Below, in pieces: positions 18,391-28,000 of a stretch of DNA of 47,863 nt; position 1 is the first letter of the stretch, and the number at the start of each line of letters is the position of its first letter. The notes under the pieces are model-generated. The model saw only the letters and a list, made by a program, of their open reading frames with translations. It made no database searches and was not told the origin of the DNA. The position numbers and the translations under genes were made by a program. Source of the stretch: Celeribacter baekdonensis (GTDB lineage: Bacteria > Pseudomonadota > Alphaproteobacteria > Rhodobacterales > Rhodobacteraceae); the NCBI RefSeq assembly GCF_900102315.1, contig NZ_FNBL01000021.1, positions 1 through 47,863 of the forward strand, in the 5' to 3' direction.

Positions 18391-18963
18391 TCAAGGACAT
18401 TTCACGTAGGTCTCAATAACATCACGCCACGCGGCTTTTGCTGAAAAACCGTCGACCAACCCCGTGCCCGGCTTCCCCAACACGACATCCATCCCATGTT
18501 GGATCATGTAGCTGGGAATGTAGGATGGCGGCGGCGAGGCCCGAAGAGATGTACAAAATTCAATCTTCTTAGAACTCCCATCGACAAAAAACGCCGCAAG
18601 CTCATCCTGCAACATGCGCGCGTACCTCTGCCCCAACTTACTTTCCAAATTCATCGCGATCACCGTCACGGCCTGATGCGCGGTCCGGTCCTTCACGCGC
18701 TTGGTGTCGAAATATCCTCTCACCTTCAGCAAAAGGAACAGGCCTGCCATGTCCTCGCCCCGCTTCTTGCGAAAACAATCTCTGGCTCCCAAAGCAAGAT
18801 CAGCAGGGCTTAGGTCAGGCCCTGCCTCAGCAAATCCAACGCATGTCATTTTATGGGTGGCGGCAAGGTTTCCCTCGGTTTCATATTGAACCACTTGTGC
18901 CTCTGCCGTGAGGCCTGTCCCAAAGACAAAAGCCGCACTCAAAATAGAAATAATATAACGCAA
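18391..18963 (-). CDS. Exported hypothetical protein with TTG start
   Basis: I do not recognise the family. About 190 residues. The start is most likely TTG 18963: GGAGG lies 7 bases before it, and the protein then opens with a signal peptide (LRYIISILSAAFVFGTGLTAEA). Starting at the in-frame 18999 would bury this signal. The mature part has three scattered Cys (MTCVGFAEAG, ARDCFRKK, IEFCTSL), likely disulphide-bonded in the periplasm, and ends ETYVKCP. Neighbours (MarR-GNAT convergent, ettA divergent) give no functional hint. Confidence 0.7.
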   Translation of the reverse strand: MRYIISILSAAFVFGTGLTAEAQVVQYETEGNLAATHKMTCVGFAEAGPDLSPADLALGARDCFRKKRGEDMAGLFLLLKVRGYFDTKRVKDRTAHQAVTVIAMNLESKLGQRYARMLQDELAAFFVDGSSKKIEFCTSLRASPPPSYIPSYMIQHGMDVVLGKPGTGLVDGFSAKAAWRDVIETYVKCP

Positions 18964-19059
18964 TATGTGTCCTCCAAATCGTGCGAGCAGAATTGCCATT
19001 TCCGCCCGCCTTGTCTAGACCAGACCCCAAACCTATTCCCTCCCAAAGGAGCCCGCACA

Positions 19060-20715
19060 ATGGCAGCCTATCAATACGTCTATTTCATGGACGGCGTGTC
19101 CAAGACCTATCCCGGCGGCAAGAAGGTGTTTGAAAACATCCGCCTGAACTTCCTTCCGGGCGTTAAAATCGGTGTGGTCGGTGTCAACGGCACCGGTAAA
19201 TCGACCCTCATGCGCATCATGGCCGGTCAAGACAAAGACTTCCAAGGCGAAGCCTGGGCCGCCGAGGGCGCTAAAGTCGGCTATCTGCCGCAGGAGCCGG
19301 AACTTGACGCCTCATTGGACGTGCGCGGCAACGTGATGCTGGGCGTGGCGGAGAAAAAGGCCATTCTGGATCGCTACAACGAATTGGCGATGAATTACTC
19401 GGACGAGACCGCCGACGAGATGGCCAAGCTGCAAGATGAGATCGACGCACAGAACCTGTGGGACCTCGACAGCCAGATCGACATCTCGCTTGAGGCTCTG
19501 CGCTGCCCGCCCGATGACGCCGATGTCACGACGCTTTCAGGCGGTGAAAAACGCCGCGTTGCTTTGTGCAAACTGCTTCTTGAAGCCCCCGACATGTTGC
19601 TGCTTGACGAACCGACCAACCACTTGGACGCCGAAACCATCGCCTGGCTGCAACAGCACCTCATTGATTACAAAGGCACAATCCTGATCGTCACCCACGA
19701 CCGCTATTTCCTGGATGACATCACCGGATGGATTTTGGAACTCGACCGTGGCGCGGGCATCCCCTACGAGGGCAACTATTCCGCGTGGCTTGAACAAAAG
19801 GCCAAACGCCTGTCGCAAGAGGCCCGCGAAGACAAATCCAAACAAAAGACGCTTGAGCGCGAACTGGAATGGATTCGCCAAGGCGCCAAAGCCCGCCAGG
19901 CCAAACAAAAGGCCCGGATCAACGCCTACAACGAACTCGCCGGTCAATCCGAGCGCGAAAAAGTCGGTCGCGCCCAGATCGTCATCCCCAACGGTCCGCG
20001 CCTTGGCTCCAAGGTGATCGAGGTCAACGGGTTGAAAAAACACATGGGCGACAAGCTTTTGATCGAAGACCTGTCCTTCTCCCTGCCACCCGGCGGCATC
20101 GTTGGCGTGATCGGCCCCAACGGCGCGGGTAAAACCACCCTGTTCAAAATGCTCACCGGCCAGGAACAGCCGGACGAGGGCACGGTCGAATATGGCGATA
20201 CGGTCAAACTGTCCTACGTCGATCAGAACCGCGACGATTTGGACCCGAAAGCCAACGTGTTTGAAGCCATCGCCGACGGCCAAGACATCATCAAACTCGG
20301 CGACGCCGAAGTGAACGGCCGCGCCTATTGTTCGACCTTCAACTTCAAAGGCGGCGATCAACAGAAAAAGGTCGGCATCCTGTCAGGCGGCGAACGCAAC
20401 CGCGTCCACCTCGCCCGCCTGCTCAAATCCGGCGGCAACGTGTTGCTGCTCGATGAGCCGACCAACGATTTGGACGTCGAGACACTGCGTGCCTTGGAGG
20501 ACGCGCTCACCGACTTCGCAGGTTGCGCCGTCGTAATCTCCCACGACCGTTTCTTCCTCGACCGGATTTGCACGCATATCCTGGCGTTTGAGGGTGACGC
20601 CCATGTCGAATGGTTCGAAGGCAACTTCGAGGATTACGAAGAAGACAAGAAGCGGCGGTTGGGGGCTGAGGCGTTGGAGCCTAAGCGGATGAAGTATAAG
20701 AAGTTTAGTCGGTGA
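19060..20715 (+). CDS. ettA: Energy-dependent translational throttle protein EttA (ABC-F)
   Basis: EttA is a cytosolic ABC-F ATPase that binds the ribosomal E site and gates the first elongation step according to ATP/ADP. The 551-residue protein has two ABC cassettes and no membrane domain. The first has Walker A GVNGTGKST (41-49), signature LSGGEKRRVALC and Walker B LLLDEPTNHLDAET. The charged linker/arm is KAKRLSQEAREDKSKQK with RQGAKARQAKQKAR. The second cassette has GPNGAGKTTLF, LSGGERNRVHLAR and LLLDEPTNDLDVET. The ATG start (19060) is preceded by AAAGGAG at 19044-19050. The C-terminal tail ends KRMKYKKFSR, the EttA family ending. A strong terminator follows. Confidence 0.96.
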   Translation: MAAYQYVYFMDGVSKTYPGGKKVFENIRLNFLPGVKIGVVGVNGTGKSTLMRIMAGQDKDFQGEAWAAEGAKVGYLPQEPELDASLDVRGNVMLGVAEKKAILDRYNELAMNYSDETADEMAKLQDEIDAQNLWDLDSQIDISLEALRCPPDDADVTTLSGGEKRRVALCKLLLEAPDMLLLDEPTNHLDAETIAWLQQHLIDYKGTILIVTHDRYFLDDITGWILELDRGAGIPYEGNYSAWLEQKAKRLSQEAREDKSKQKTLERELEWIRQGAKARQAKQKARINAYNELAGQSEREKVGRAQIVIPNGPRLGSKVIEVNGLKKHMGDKLLIEDLSFSLPPGGIVGVIGPNGAGKTTLFKMLTGQEQPDEGTVEYGDTVKLSYVDQNRDDLDPKANVFEAIADGQDIIKLGDAEVNGRAYCSTFNFKGGDQQKKVGILSGGERNRVHLARLLKSGGNVLLLDEPTNDLDVETLRALEDALTDFAGCAVVISHDRFFLDRICTHILAFEGDAHVEWFEGNFEDYEEDKKRRLGAEALEPKRMKYKKFSR

Positions 20716-20729
20716 TCGGGATCGAAATT

Positions 20730-20759
20730 GCCCCGCCAGTTCGGCGGGGCTTATTTCTT
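20730..20759 (+). terminator. Factor-independent terminator of ettA
   Basis: An 8-bp perfect GC stem GCCCCGCC/GGCGGGGC with an AGTTC loop (20730-20750), followed by TTATTTCTT. It lies 15 bases after the ettA stop and insulates ettA from the RelA/SpoT-domain gene. Confidence 0.85.
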
Positions 20760-20772
20760 GAAAGAGGATAAA

Positions 20773-22032
20773 ATGATTTCAAAAAGCAAAGTTGATAAAG
20801 CCGGTCGTATTCTAAGCGATAAAGACAGGAATTATGACGAGCTTTCGCTTGAACTCGATTATGTTTTTGAAGAGTTTCGCAAATCATACCTCGCACCACT
20901 GACCAAACTTACGCTTAGCCTCCAAGAGTGGTTACAAACCTATGGCCAGCAAAACTACATAGCCCAACGCCTAAAAAGAAAACCTCAGATACTCCGAAAG
21001 CTAAGGCGCTTTAGTGTACGCCTTACTCAGCTACAAGATATTGGTGGCTGCCGCATTGTAGTAGACAACAATGAGGCCGTTGATGGTCTCGTCAGCTTTC
21101 TTAGAACTAAGCTAACGGACTCCGGAGATTACACAATCGAACGAGAAACCGATTACCGTGATTGGGGGCGCGACGACTCCGGATACAGAGCATACCATAT
21201 TATTTTGACCACGAGTGGAATACGGCTAGAGCTTCAGCTTAGAAGCCAACTTCAACACTACTGGTCCGAGAGCATTGAGAGGACATCCGTTATCTACGGC
21301 TCAAGGCTTAAAGAGAATGAGGGCGATAAAGAGGTATTAAAATATTTCAAGAAGTTTTCAGACGCACTGCACTTCCTTGAACAGGAGAAGAAGCTGTCTT
21401 CAGAACACGAAATTGAGCTTCAAAGATCAAGAGAACTTGCTGAAGCCATAATTGGTCAGGCATCGCCCAAAGCACTCGCAAGTTATGTGAATGAAAATAT
21501 TATCAAAACCATGAGTGAGGCCGAGAAGAACTCTCAGAGCTCTTTAAATAACTGGATCCTGGTTTTTGACTGGAACGACGGCAATTTCGTTACTTGGGAT
21601 CTAGTTGGTAGAGACCCCGACGAAGCAACTGAAGCATATTCAAACTACGAATCGCAATATCCAGAAGAAGATAAATACGAGGTTGTAATGATTGGCTCTT
21701 CTGAAATTTCCTCGGTCAAGCACACGCACAGCCACTACTTCGGAATCGAGCACCATAGCTCAGCTTTGGAAGACATGGAGCAATCGATCATTGGCCTTAC
21801 AAGCCGAATGTCCATGGATGTAGGAGCGCGTAGGATACTATCTACATTGAAACGTCAAGGAAGATGGGGCAAAAAAGCAATCAAGATTGATACTCTGAAA
21901 AACCATTTCTGCCTTAATGTGGCGACATTCCATGAATCTCTCGAACTGCTAATGGAACGAGGGTTAGTTGTCGGATCTGACCCAGTGTCATTAAACATAA
22001 AGAAGAACAAAGAAATCTCCGAGCTTGTATGA
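20773..22032 (+). CDS. RelA/SpoT-domain protein, putative alarmone/nucleotide pyrophosphotransferase
   Basis: A 419-residue protein whose N-terminal half is a RelA/SpoT synthetase-like domain. Substrate-site motifs are present: R66-L-K68 in AQRLKRKPQILRKLRR, DIGGCR at 89-94, GYRAYH at 137-142 (the Tyr that stacks on the acceptor base in SAS enzymes), and LELQLRS at 152-158 with the catalytic Glu. There is no hydrolase domain. The C-terminal half has a beta-rich segment (WILVFDWNDGNFVTWDL to HSHYFGIEHH) found in this RelA/SpoT subgroup, then a winged-helix-like end. The start is ATG 20773 with GAGG upstream. The gene is visibly more AT-rich than ettA and csp on either side, a sign of transfer. 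Some such proteins act in phage defence or as toxins by pyrophosphorylating nucleotides or tRNA; which applies here is open. Confidence 0.85.
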   Translation: MISKSKVDKAGRILSDKDRNYDELSLELDYVFEEFRKSYLAPLTKLTLSLQEWLQTYGQQNYIAQRLKRKPQILRKLRRFSVRLTQLQDIGGCRIVVDNNEAVDGLVSFLRTKLTDSGDYTIERETDYRDWGRDDSGYRAYHIILTTSGIRLELQLRSQLQHYWSESIERTSVIYGSRLKENEGDKEVLKYFKKFSDALHFLEQEKKLSSEHEIELQRSRELAEAIIGQASPKALASYVNENIIKTMSEAEKNSQSSLNNWILVFDWNDGNFVTWDLVGRDPDEATEAYSNYESQYPEEDKYEVVMIGSSEISSVKHTHSHYFGIEHHSSALEDMEQSIIGLTSRMSMDVGARRILSTLKRQGRWGKKAIKIDTLKNHFCLNVATFHESLELLMERGLVVGSDPVSLNIKKNKEISELV

Positions 22033-22066
22033 CGCTATTGCCAAACTGATCGGTGGGCACGTGAAA

Positions 22067-22120
22067 CGCGCCCTCCCATGGGGGAGGGTCAGGCGCGTCA
22101 CAGATGCTTTGCATCTGTGA
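22067..22120. repeat. Pair of hairpins after the RelA/SpoT-domain gene
   Basis: The first hairpin, CCCTCCC/GGGAGGG around ATGG (22071-22088), is enclosed by CGCG/CGCG. The second is a perfect 10-bp stem TCACAGATGC/GCATCTGTGA with a TTT loop (22098-22120). Neither is followed by a T-run. They could terminate the preceding gene, or be a mobile palindromic repeat unit. Confidence 0.6.
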
Positions 22121-22336
22121 ATGGTCCCAATCTAAGAACCACCTGTAAACCACACCCCCAAATCCCCCCTCAAACATTCCCCTATGCAAGCGCATAGAAT
22201 CCTGTCATAAAGGTCTTGCTACGTTACCTCTATCGACCCTTCTGTTCTCCTTCATCGGCTACAGTCTTCGATCGATCCCTGACTACGCCGGGTTGCCGCA
22301 CTTAAGCGGGCAACATCTAAATTTAGGAGACACACG
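22121..22336 (+). promoter_or_regulatory. Leader region of the cold-shock gene
   Basis: About 215 bases upstream of csp with no gene. A stem (GTTGCCGC with GCGGGCAAC, one bulged G, 22292-22314) sits 13 bases before the TAGGAGA ribosome binding site. Cold-shock mRNAs commonly carry long structured leaders that control translation at low temperature; this is an inference from position. Confidence 0.45.
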
Positions 22337-22543
22337 ATGGCTAATGGCACCGTGAAATGGTTCAACTCTACCAAAGGTTTTGGCTTTATCGAGCCTGAAG
22401 GCGGCAAAAAAGACGTGTTCGTGCACATCTCTGCCGTCGAACGTTCTGGCCTGTCCGGTCTTGCCGATGGCGCGAAAGTGACTTTCGACATCGAAGCTGG
22501 TCGTGACGGCCGCGAAAGCGCAGTCAACATCGAAATGGCGTAA
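22337..22543 (+). CDS. Cold-shock protein, CspA family
   Basis: A 68-residue single cold-shock domain that binds single-stranded RNA and DNA and melts RNA secondary structure, acting as an RNA chaperone. Both RNA-binding motifs are present: KGFGFI (13-18) and DVFVHI (about 26-31), after the canonical start GTVKWFNSTKG. The length and the end VNIEMA are normal for an alphaproteobacterial Csp. A strong ribosome binding site (AGGAG) precedes ATG 22337 and a strong terminator follows, so it is monocistronic. Whether it is cold-induced or constitutive cannot be told from sequence. Confidence 0.97.
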   Translation: MANGTVKWFNSTKGFGFIEPEGGKKDVFVHISAVERSGLSGLADGAKVTFDIEAGRDGRESAVNIEMA

Positions 22544-22564
22544 GCCCTTTTCGAACAGAATTCT

Positions 22565-22598
22565 AAAACGCCCGCAGATTGAATTCTGCGGGCGTTTT
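22565..22598 (+). terminator. Terminator of the cold-shock gene
   Basis: A 14-bp perfect stem, AAAACGCCCGCAGA with its complement, around TTGAAT, ending in a T-run (TTTTTC). It is a textbook factor-independent terminator 20 bases after the csp stop. Confidence 0.93.
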
Positions 22599-22630
22599 TC
22601 ATTTTAGGCCCCGAGTAAGACCTGAGTAAA

Positions 22631-23140
22631 TTAACGCTTCTTCACGAACTCGGTCAGGATCACGATCCGCTGACCTTCGACCCGGCCTTCGATATGCCCG
22701 GCGTTGTCTTGCACCAATGAAATCCCACGCACAGCCGTGCCGCGTTTGGCGGTAAAGCCGCCGCCTTTGACCGGAAGATCCTTGATCAACACAACCGTGT
22801 CGCCAGAGGACAGGACCGCCCCCAAACTGTCGCGGTGAATGACCTCGGGGCCGGCCGCCTTGGCCCAGTCTTCAACCTCGGGTTCAAGATAGAGCATCTC
22901 AAGCGCATCGGAGGCCCAAGCCTCTGACTTATAACGATTCAAAAGCCGCCAAGACAGCACCTTCACCGCATCGTTTTCCGACCACATCGACGTGGTCAAC
23001 GCCTGCCAATGCCCCTCTGGCACCGCCTCGCCCTTGATCCCGCCCGCACAGGTCTCGCACAGATGCGCCACCTCCGTTTTGGGCGCGACGGTCACGTCCA
23101 CCAATGCCGCATCCGCACCACATATTTCACATTCGGCCAT
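22631..23140 (-). CDS. PhnA-domain zinc-ribbon protein
   Basis: A 169-residue protein of the PhnA (YjdM) family. The N-terminal zinc ribbon has Cys4, Cys7, Cys28 and Cys31. The C-terminal PhnA domain contains SSGDTVVLIKDLPVKGGGFTAKRGT followed by RGISLV and the ending IVILTEFVKKR. Despite its name, PhnA of E. coli is not the phosphonoacetate hydrolase and has no firmly established function; no phosphonate genes are nearby. The start ATG 23140 has an excellent AAGGAGG site. It is divergent from tamA. Confidence 0.88.
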   Translation of the reverse strand: MAECEICGADAALVDVTVAPKTEVAHLCETCAGGIKGEAVPEGHWQALTTSMWSENDAVKVLSWRLLNRYKSEAWASDALEMLYLEPEVEDWAKAAGPEVIHRDSLGAVLSSGDTVVLIKDLPVKGGGFTAKRGTAVRGISLVQDNAGHIEGRVEGQRIVILTEFVKKR

Positions 23141-23336
23141 ACTGCCCTCCTTTTATTCCCGCGGACCCTAGGCCTCGCCCCCAGACCACGCAAGCAACAA
23201 ACCGCCACCTCATCACAGCCGCGTGAAAAGACTCGTGCTGACACTGGAAACAATGCTGGGAACACCGCATAGTTGCTTTATGTAGAGGGCGAATGACCAC
23301 GTCAAAGAGGAAGGCCAAGCGGTGCTTAGAGGGACT

Positions 23337-25097
23337 ATGTTTGTGGCGGCTGCCTTGCTTTACGCAGGGACCTCGAATGCCTTTGAGGCCACGCTTGAAA
23401 CCACGGCAGAGGGTGAGGTCAAAAATCGGCTGGAAAACGCCTCCGCCATTCTGGAAGCCGCCAAAAACGACGTCACAGCCCCCGAAGAAATCATCGCTGC
23501 CGTTCAGTCCGATTACCGCGCCCTGATCGGTGCGTTGTACCGCGAAGGCTATTACGGGCCCAGCATTTCAATCCGCGTGGATGGGCGCGAAGGGGCGGAT
23601 ATGTCCTTGATTTCATTGCCATCGACGATCAACACAGTGGTGATCAATGTCGCCCCCGGCCCAAGGTTCCGCTTTGGCAGCGCCACCGTCGCCCCGCTCG
23701 CCCCCGACACGCAATTGCCCGAAGATTTCGCATCGGGGGAGGTGGCTAAATCCGGTCTGGTCGGTGAGGCAAAAGACGTGGCCATCACGGCATGGCGACA
23801 GGCATCGCACGCCAAAGCGGCCCTGGAAGACCAACAGATCATCGCGGATCACAACAGCCAAACACTCGACGTCGCCCTCGCCATCGACCCCGGTCCATCC
23901 GTGCGCTTTGGCCGCTTGAAATTTGCAGGAGACACGCGCGTGCGCGAAGATCGCCTGTCGCGCATCGCCAACTTGCCGATGGGCTGGGCCTATGACCCTG
24001 ATACGCTCGATCTGGTGACCAAACGGTTGCAAAAAACCGGCACTTTTCGCTCGATCACCTTGCGAGAGGCCGACGCTCTGAATGCCGATGGAACCCTGGA
24101 CATCACCGCAACGCTAGTGGACGAAAAAAAGCGTCGCCTTGGCTTTGGTGCGGAACTGTCATCGCTCGAAGGCGGCACGATTTCGGCCTACTGGATGCAT
24201 CGCAACCTCACCAAAAACGCCGACAGATTGCGCTTTGACGCCGAAATCGGCGGTCTCGGCGGCACCACAGGCGTGGATTACACCCTTGGCGCAACCTACC
24301 GCCGCCCCGCCACGATTACCCGCAAAACCACCCTTGTTCTGGGCGCTGAAATTGAACATTTGGACGAGCCGGATTTCCTTTCGGATCGCGGCGAATTCAC
24401 CATCAGCGCCGATGTGGAAACGTCTAAAAACTCAACCTTTTCCTTTGGCCTCGGCTACCGCTATTCCGAGGTCGAGGACTCGCTTGGATCGCGCTCTTTT
24501 TCGCATGTGATTTTCCCGATCAACGGCAGCCGCGATGGGCGGGACAATGCGTTAAACCCGAAATCCGGCACCTATTTCAACGCCGACATCCTGCCCTTTG
24601 TCGGCGTGAGCGGATCGGCCTCCGGCGTGCGGGTTATGGCCGATGGGCGCGGTTATCTCTCTTTTGGGGACGAGGATCGGTTCACCTTGGCCGGGCGGCT
24701 GCAACTGGGGTCGATCTCGGGCGCGGATTATGCCGAAGTGCCGCCCGATTTACTGTTTTACTCCGGCGGCGGCGGCACCGTACGCGGGCAACCGTACCAA
24801 TCCCTCGACGTCGATTTGGGCGGCGGCAATGCCACAGGTGGCTCAAGTTTCCTTGGCCTCTCAACCGAATTGCGCGCCTTGGTCACGGGCAAAATTTCCG
24901 TCGTGGGCTTTTATGACCTCGGGGGCATCGGCACATCGGCTTTGCCGGGCGACGCCGCAGAATGGCATTCGGGCGCAGGCCTTGGGTTGCGCTATGACAC
25001 TGGCTTTGGCCCGATCCGCCTTGACCTTGCCGGACCTGTGACGGGCGACACGGGTGACGGCATCCAAATCTACATCGGCATAGGGCAAGCGTTTTGA
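23337..25097 (+). CDS. tamA: Outer-membrane translocation/assembly protein TamA (BamA family)
   Basis: A 586-residue Omp85-superfamily protein with a signal peptide (MFVAAALLYAGTSNAFEA). POTRA domains occupy about 25-270, including PSVRFGRLKFAGDTRVREDRL, the typical last POTRA. A 16-strand beta-barrel follows at about 280-586. The barrel shows VDYTLGATYRRPA, SFLGLSTELRALVTGKISVVGFYD and FGPIRLDLAGPVTGD, and ends in the aromatic outer-membrane signature (IGIGQAF, terminal Phe). With TamB it links inner and outer membranes and is implicated in outer-membrane protein insertion and phospholipid transport. ATG 23337 is preceded by AGAGGGA; a GTG at 23322 is less likely. It is translationally coupled to tamB. 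Confidence 0.93.
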   Translation: MFVAAALLYAGTSNAFEATLETTAEGEVKNRLENASAILEAAKNDVTAPEEIIAAVQSDYRALIGALYREGYYGPSISIRVDGREGADMSLISLPSTINTVVINVAPGPRFRFGSATVAPLAPDTQLPEDFASGEVAKSGLVGEAKDVAITAWRQASHAKAALEDQQIIADHNSQTLDVALAIDPGPSVRFGRLKFAGDTRVREDRLSRIANLPMGWAYDPDTLDLVTKRLQKTGTFRSITLREADALNADGTLDITATLVDEKKRRLGFGAELSSLEGGTISAYWMHRNLTKNADRLRFDAEIGGLGGTTGVDYTLGATYRRPATITRKTTLVLGAEIEHLDEPDFLSDRGEFTISADVETSKNSTFSFGLGYRYSEVEDSLGSRSFSHVIFPINGSRDGRDNALNPKSGTYFNADILPFVGVSGSASGVRVMADGRGYLSFGDEDRFTLAGRLQLGSISGADYAEVPPDLLFYSGGGGTVRGQPYQSLDVDLGGGNATGGSSFLGLSTELRALVTGKISVVGFYDLGGIGTSALPGDAAEWHSGAGLGLRYDTGFGPIRLDLAGPVTGDTGDGIQIYIGIGQAF

Positions 25098-28000
25098 ACA
25101 AATTTCTTCCGGTCATGACCGCCATCTGCATCCCACTGACGCTGATGGCGCAGGACAGCACCGACACGGCACAAACGGACACGGCACAAACGGACACGGC
25201 GCAAACCGCCCGAGACCGCTCTGTGATTGTTGGCTTTTTGGAAGACAACCTGTCGGGTGCGGGCCGTGACATTCGCATCGAAGGCTTCAAAGGCCTGTTG
25301 TCTTCAAACGCCACGCTCGACGAGTTGACCATCGCAGACGACACCGGCGTGTGGTTCACCCTGCGAGATGTCGAACTGGACTGGAGCCGGGCCGCCCTTT
25401 TCTCCGGTCGTGTTGAAATCAACCGCATTACGGCGGGCGAAATCCTGTTTGACCGCCTGCCCGTGACGGAGGCCACGACCGCGCTCCCCGCACCCGAGGC
25501 CACACCGTTTTCCTTGCCGGACTTGCCCGTGTCGATCGACATCGGTGCGATTGAGGCCAAGCGTGTCCACCTTGGAGCCCCGGTGTTGAAACTGGGCAAA
25601 GCGGTGGATCTGAGCCTCTCTGGCAGCGCCAATTTGGCCGGAGGATCGGGTGCTGCGATGCTGGGCATTCAACGCCTGGATGCGGCGGAGGGGGCCTTTG
25701 CGGTCGATGTGTCCTTTGATGGACCGACCGAGGTGTTAGACCTCGATCTGTCCCTGACGGAAGGCACGGGCGGACTGATCGCCACCCTCGCCAATCTGCC
25801 CGGCGCGCCCGCACTGTCGCTGACGGCCAAGGGCGCGGGTCCGTTGGATGATTTCACCGCCAATATCGCCTTGGCAACACAGGGAAAAGATCGCCTCACC
25901 GGCACAGTGGCCCTCAAAGCCAAGGTCGATCCAGATGCCCCCAATGCCCCCACCCCACGCGCGTTTACGACCGATCTCTCGGGCGACCTCACCCCGCTGT
26001 TCAGCGCCGAATACGCGCGGTTCTTTGGCCCGTCTTCAACCCTGCAAGCCCGCGGCCTGTCCTACCCTGCGGGCGGGTTTGAGCTTGAACAATTCACCCT
26101 CTCGACCCAAACGGTGTCGATGGTTGGGGCGGCCAACATCGGGGCTGATGGCCTGCCACAATCCTTCGCCCTCTCCGGGTCGCTCAAAAGCCTCGACGGC
26201 CGCCCGACGCTGTTGCCCTTCGGCTCGGCGCGCAGTCAGGTCAACAAAGCCCTGATCATTGCCAATTACGATGCCGCCACAGATGACAGTTGGACCGCGC
26301 TGATTGATGTGGACGGCTATACGCAGGACGGGCTGCGCCTTGGCAAAGCGGCGATCAATGCGGGTGGCACCATCGCGCGACTGACGGGTGACAATGGCCT
26401 GACCACATTGGGCGCGGTGAGTGCCAAGATTGAGGCCACCGTCACCGATTTCGCCTCTGATGACCCGGCGATGCAAGACGCCATTGGCGCAAACCCCAGC
26501 CTGCTGACCCAACTGACATGGCAAGAGGGGCAGGACATCCTTTTTGAGACTTTCGAGCTCAAAACCGATGCGACCACCGTTGCGGTCCAAGGTCGGCTGG
26601 CCGGGTTTGACGCAGGGCTTGAATTCACCGGCGACATGCGCCTCGACACCCCGCGTCTGGCACGATTTGCCCGCCTGTCCGGCCTTGATCTCGCAGGAGC
26701 TGTTCAGGCCACAGGTTCGGGCAGCTACGCGCCACTGAGTGGGATGTTCGACCTGACCGCCGAAGCCAAAGGCACCAATCTGCGCTTTGGCATCGCGCAA
26801 CTGGACGCGCTGACCAATGGCGCCAGCACGGTGAGCCTCTCTGCCAAACGCGACGAAACCGGCCTGACCCTGCGTGCGGCCGATTTGTCCACCGGGGCCG
26901 TGACCGCCTCCGCCAAAGGCACGTTGTCCTCTGAGGCGGGGGCGCTGACGCTCTCCGCCCGTCTCGATGACGTCGCGCGCCTTGGTGTTGGCCTCTCCGG
27001 TCCGCTGACCCTTGCCGCCGATGTCTCCCGCGCAAGCGTCACAGCGCCGTGGCAAACCGAAGCCAATATGACCGGCCCCGGCGGCTCGACCGCGCGGGTC
27101 ACTGGCACCCTCGCCCAAGATGCGAGCCAAGCCAACCTTGCGCTGACCGGCTCCGCCCCTTTGGGCCTGTCCAACCGTTTCACCACCGCCGCACTGACCC
27201 AAGGCAACGCTGGCTTTGACCTTGCGCTCAACGGCCCGCTCGCCCTCTCGTCCCTGTCCGGTCAAGTTCAAGTCACCCCCGGCGCACGAGTGGTGGTCTC
27301 CGACGCGGGGCTGGCACTGACAGTGGAACGTGGCACCGTCACGCTTTCGGGCGAGCGCGCTCAGATTGACGTGGCAACCAATGCCGATACTGGCGGTAGC
27401 ATTTCCGCCTCTGGTCAAATTGGCCTCACCGGCGCAGTTCCCGCCGATATGACGATGATTTTCAATGGCCTAACCTTGGTGGACCCGGCGCTTTACAGCA
27501 CCTCTTTGAATGGCAGTTTGGCCATCACCGGCCCGCTGTCCGGGGGCGCTGCGATTGCGGGCAATCTCACATTGGGCCGCACCGACATCACCGTGTCGGC
27601 CTCGGGCCTTGGCGGCAGCGGCGACATCCCTGAGATCACCCACACCGGTCAAACCAACGCCGTTCAGACCACCCGCAAGCGCGCCGGACTGGTGAGCACC
27701 GATGCGAATGGTGGCCCAAGCGCCTCCTATGGCCTCAATGTCACCATCGCCGCGCCCAACCAGATTTTCATTCGCGGTCGGGGTTTGGATGCCGAACTCG
27801 GCGGGCAACTGCGCCTGCGCGGCACGACCCAAGATGTGATCCCGGTGGGGCAATTCTCGCTGATCCGGGGGCGGCTGTCGCTTTTGGGCAAACGCATTGT
27901 GATGAAAGAGGGCACTTTGACCTTGCAGGGCGAATTGGACCCTGTGGTGCGGCTTGTGGCGGAAACGCAGACCCCTGATCTGAACGTGCAATTGGTCACC

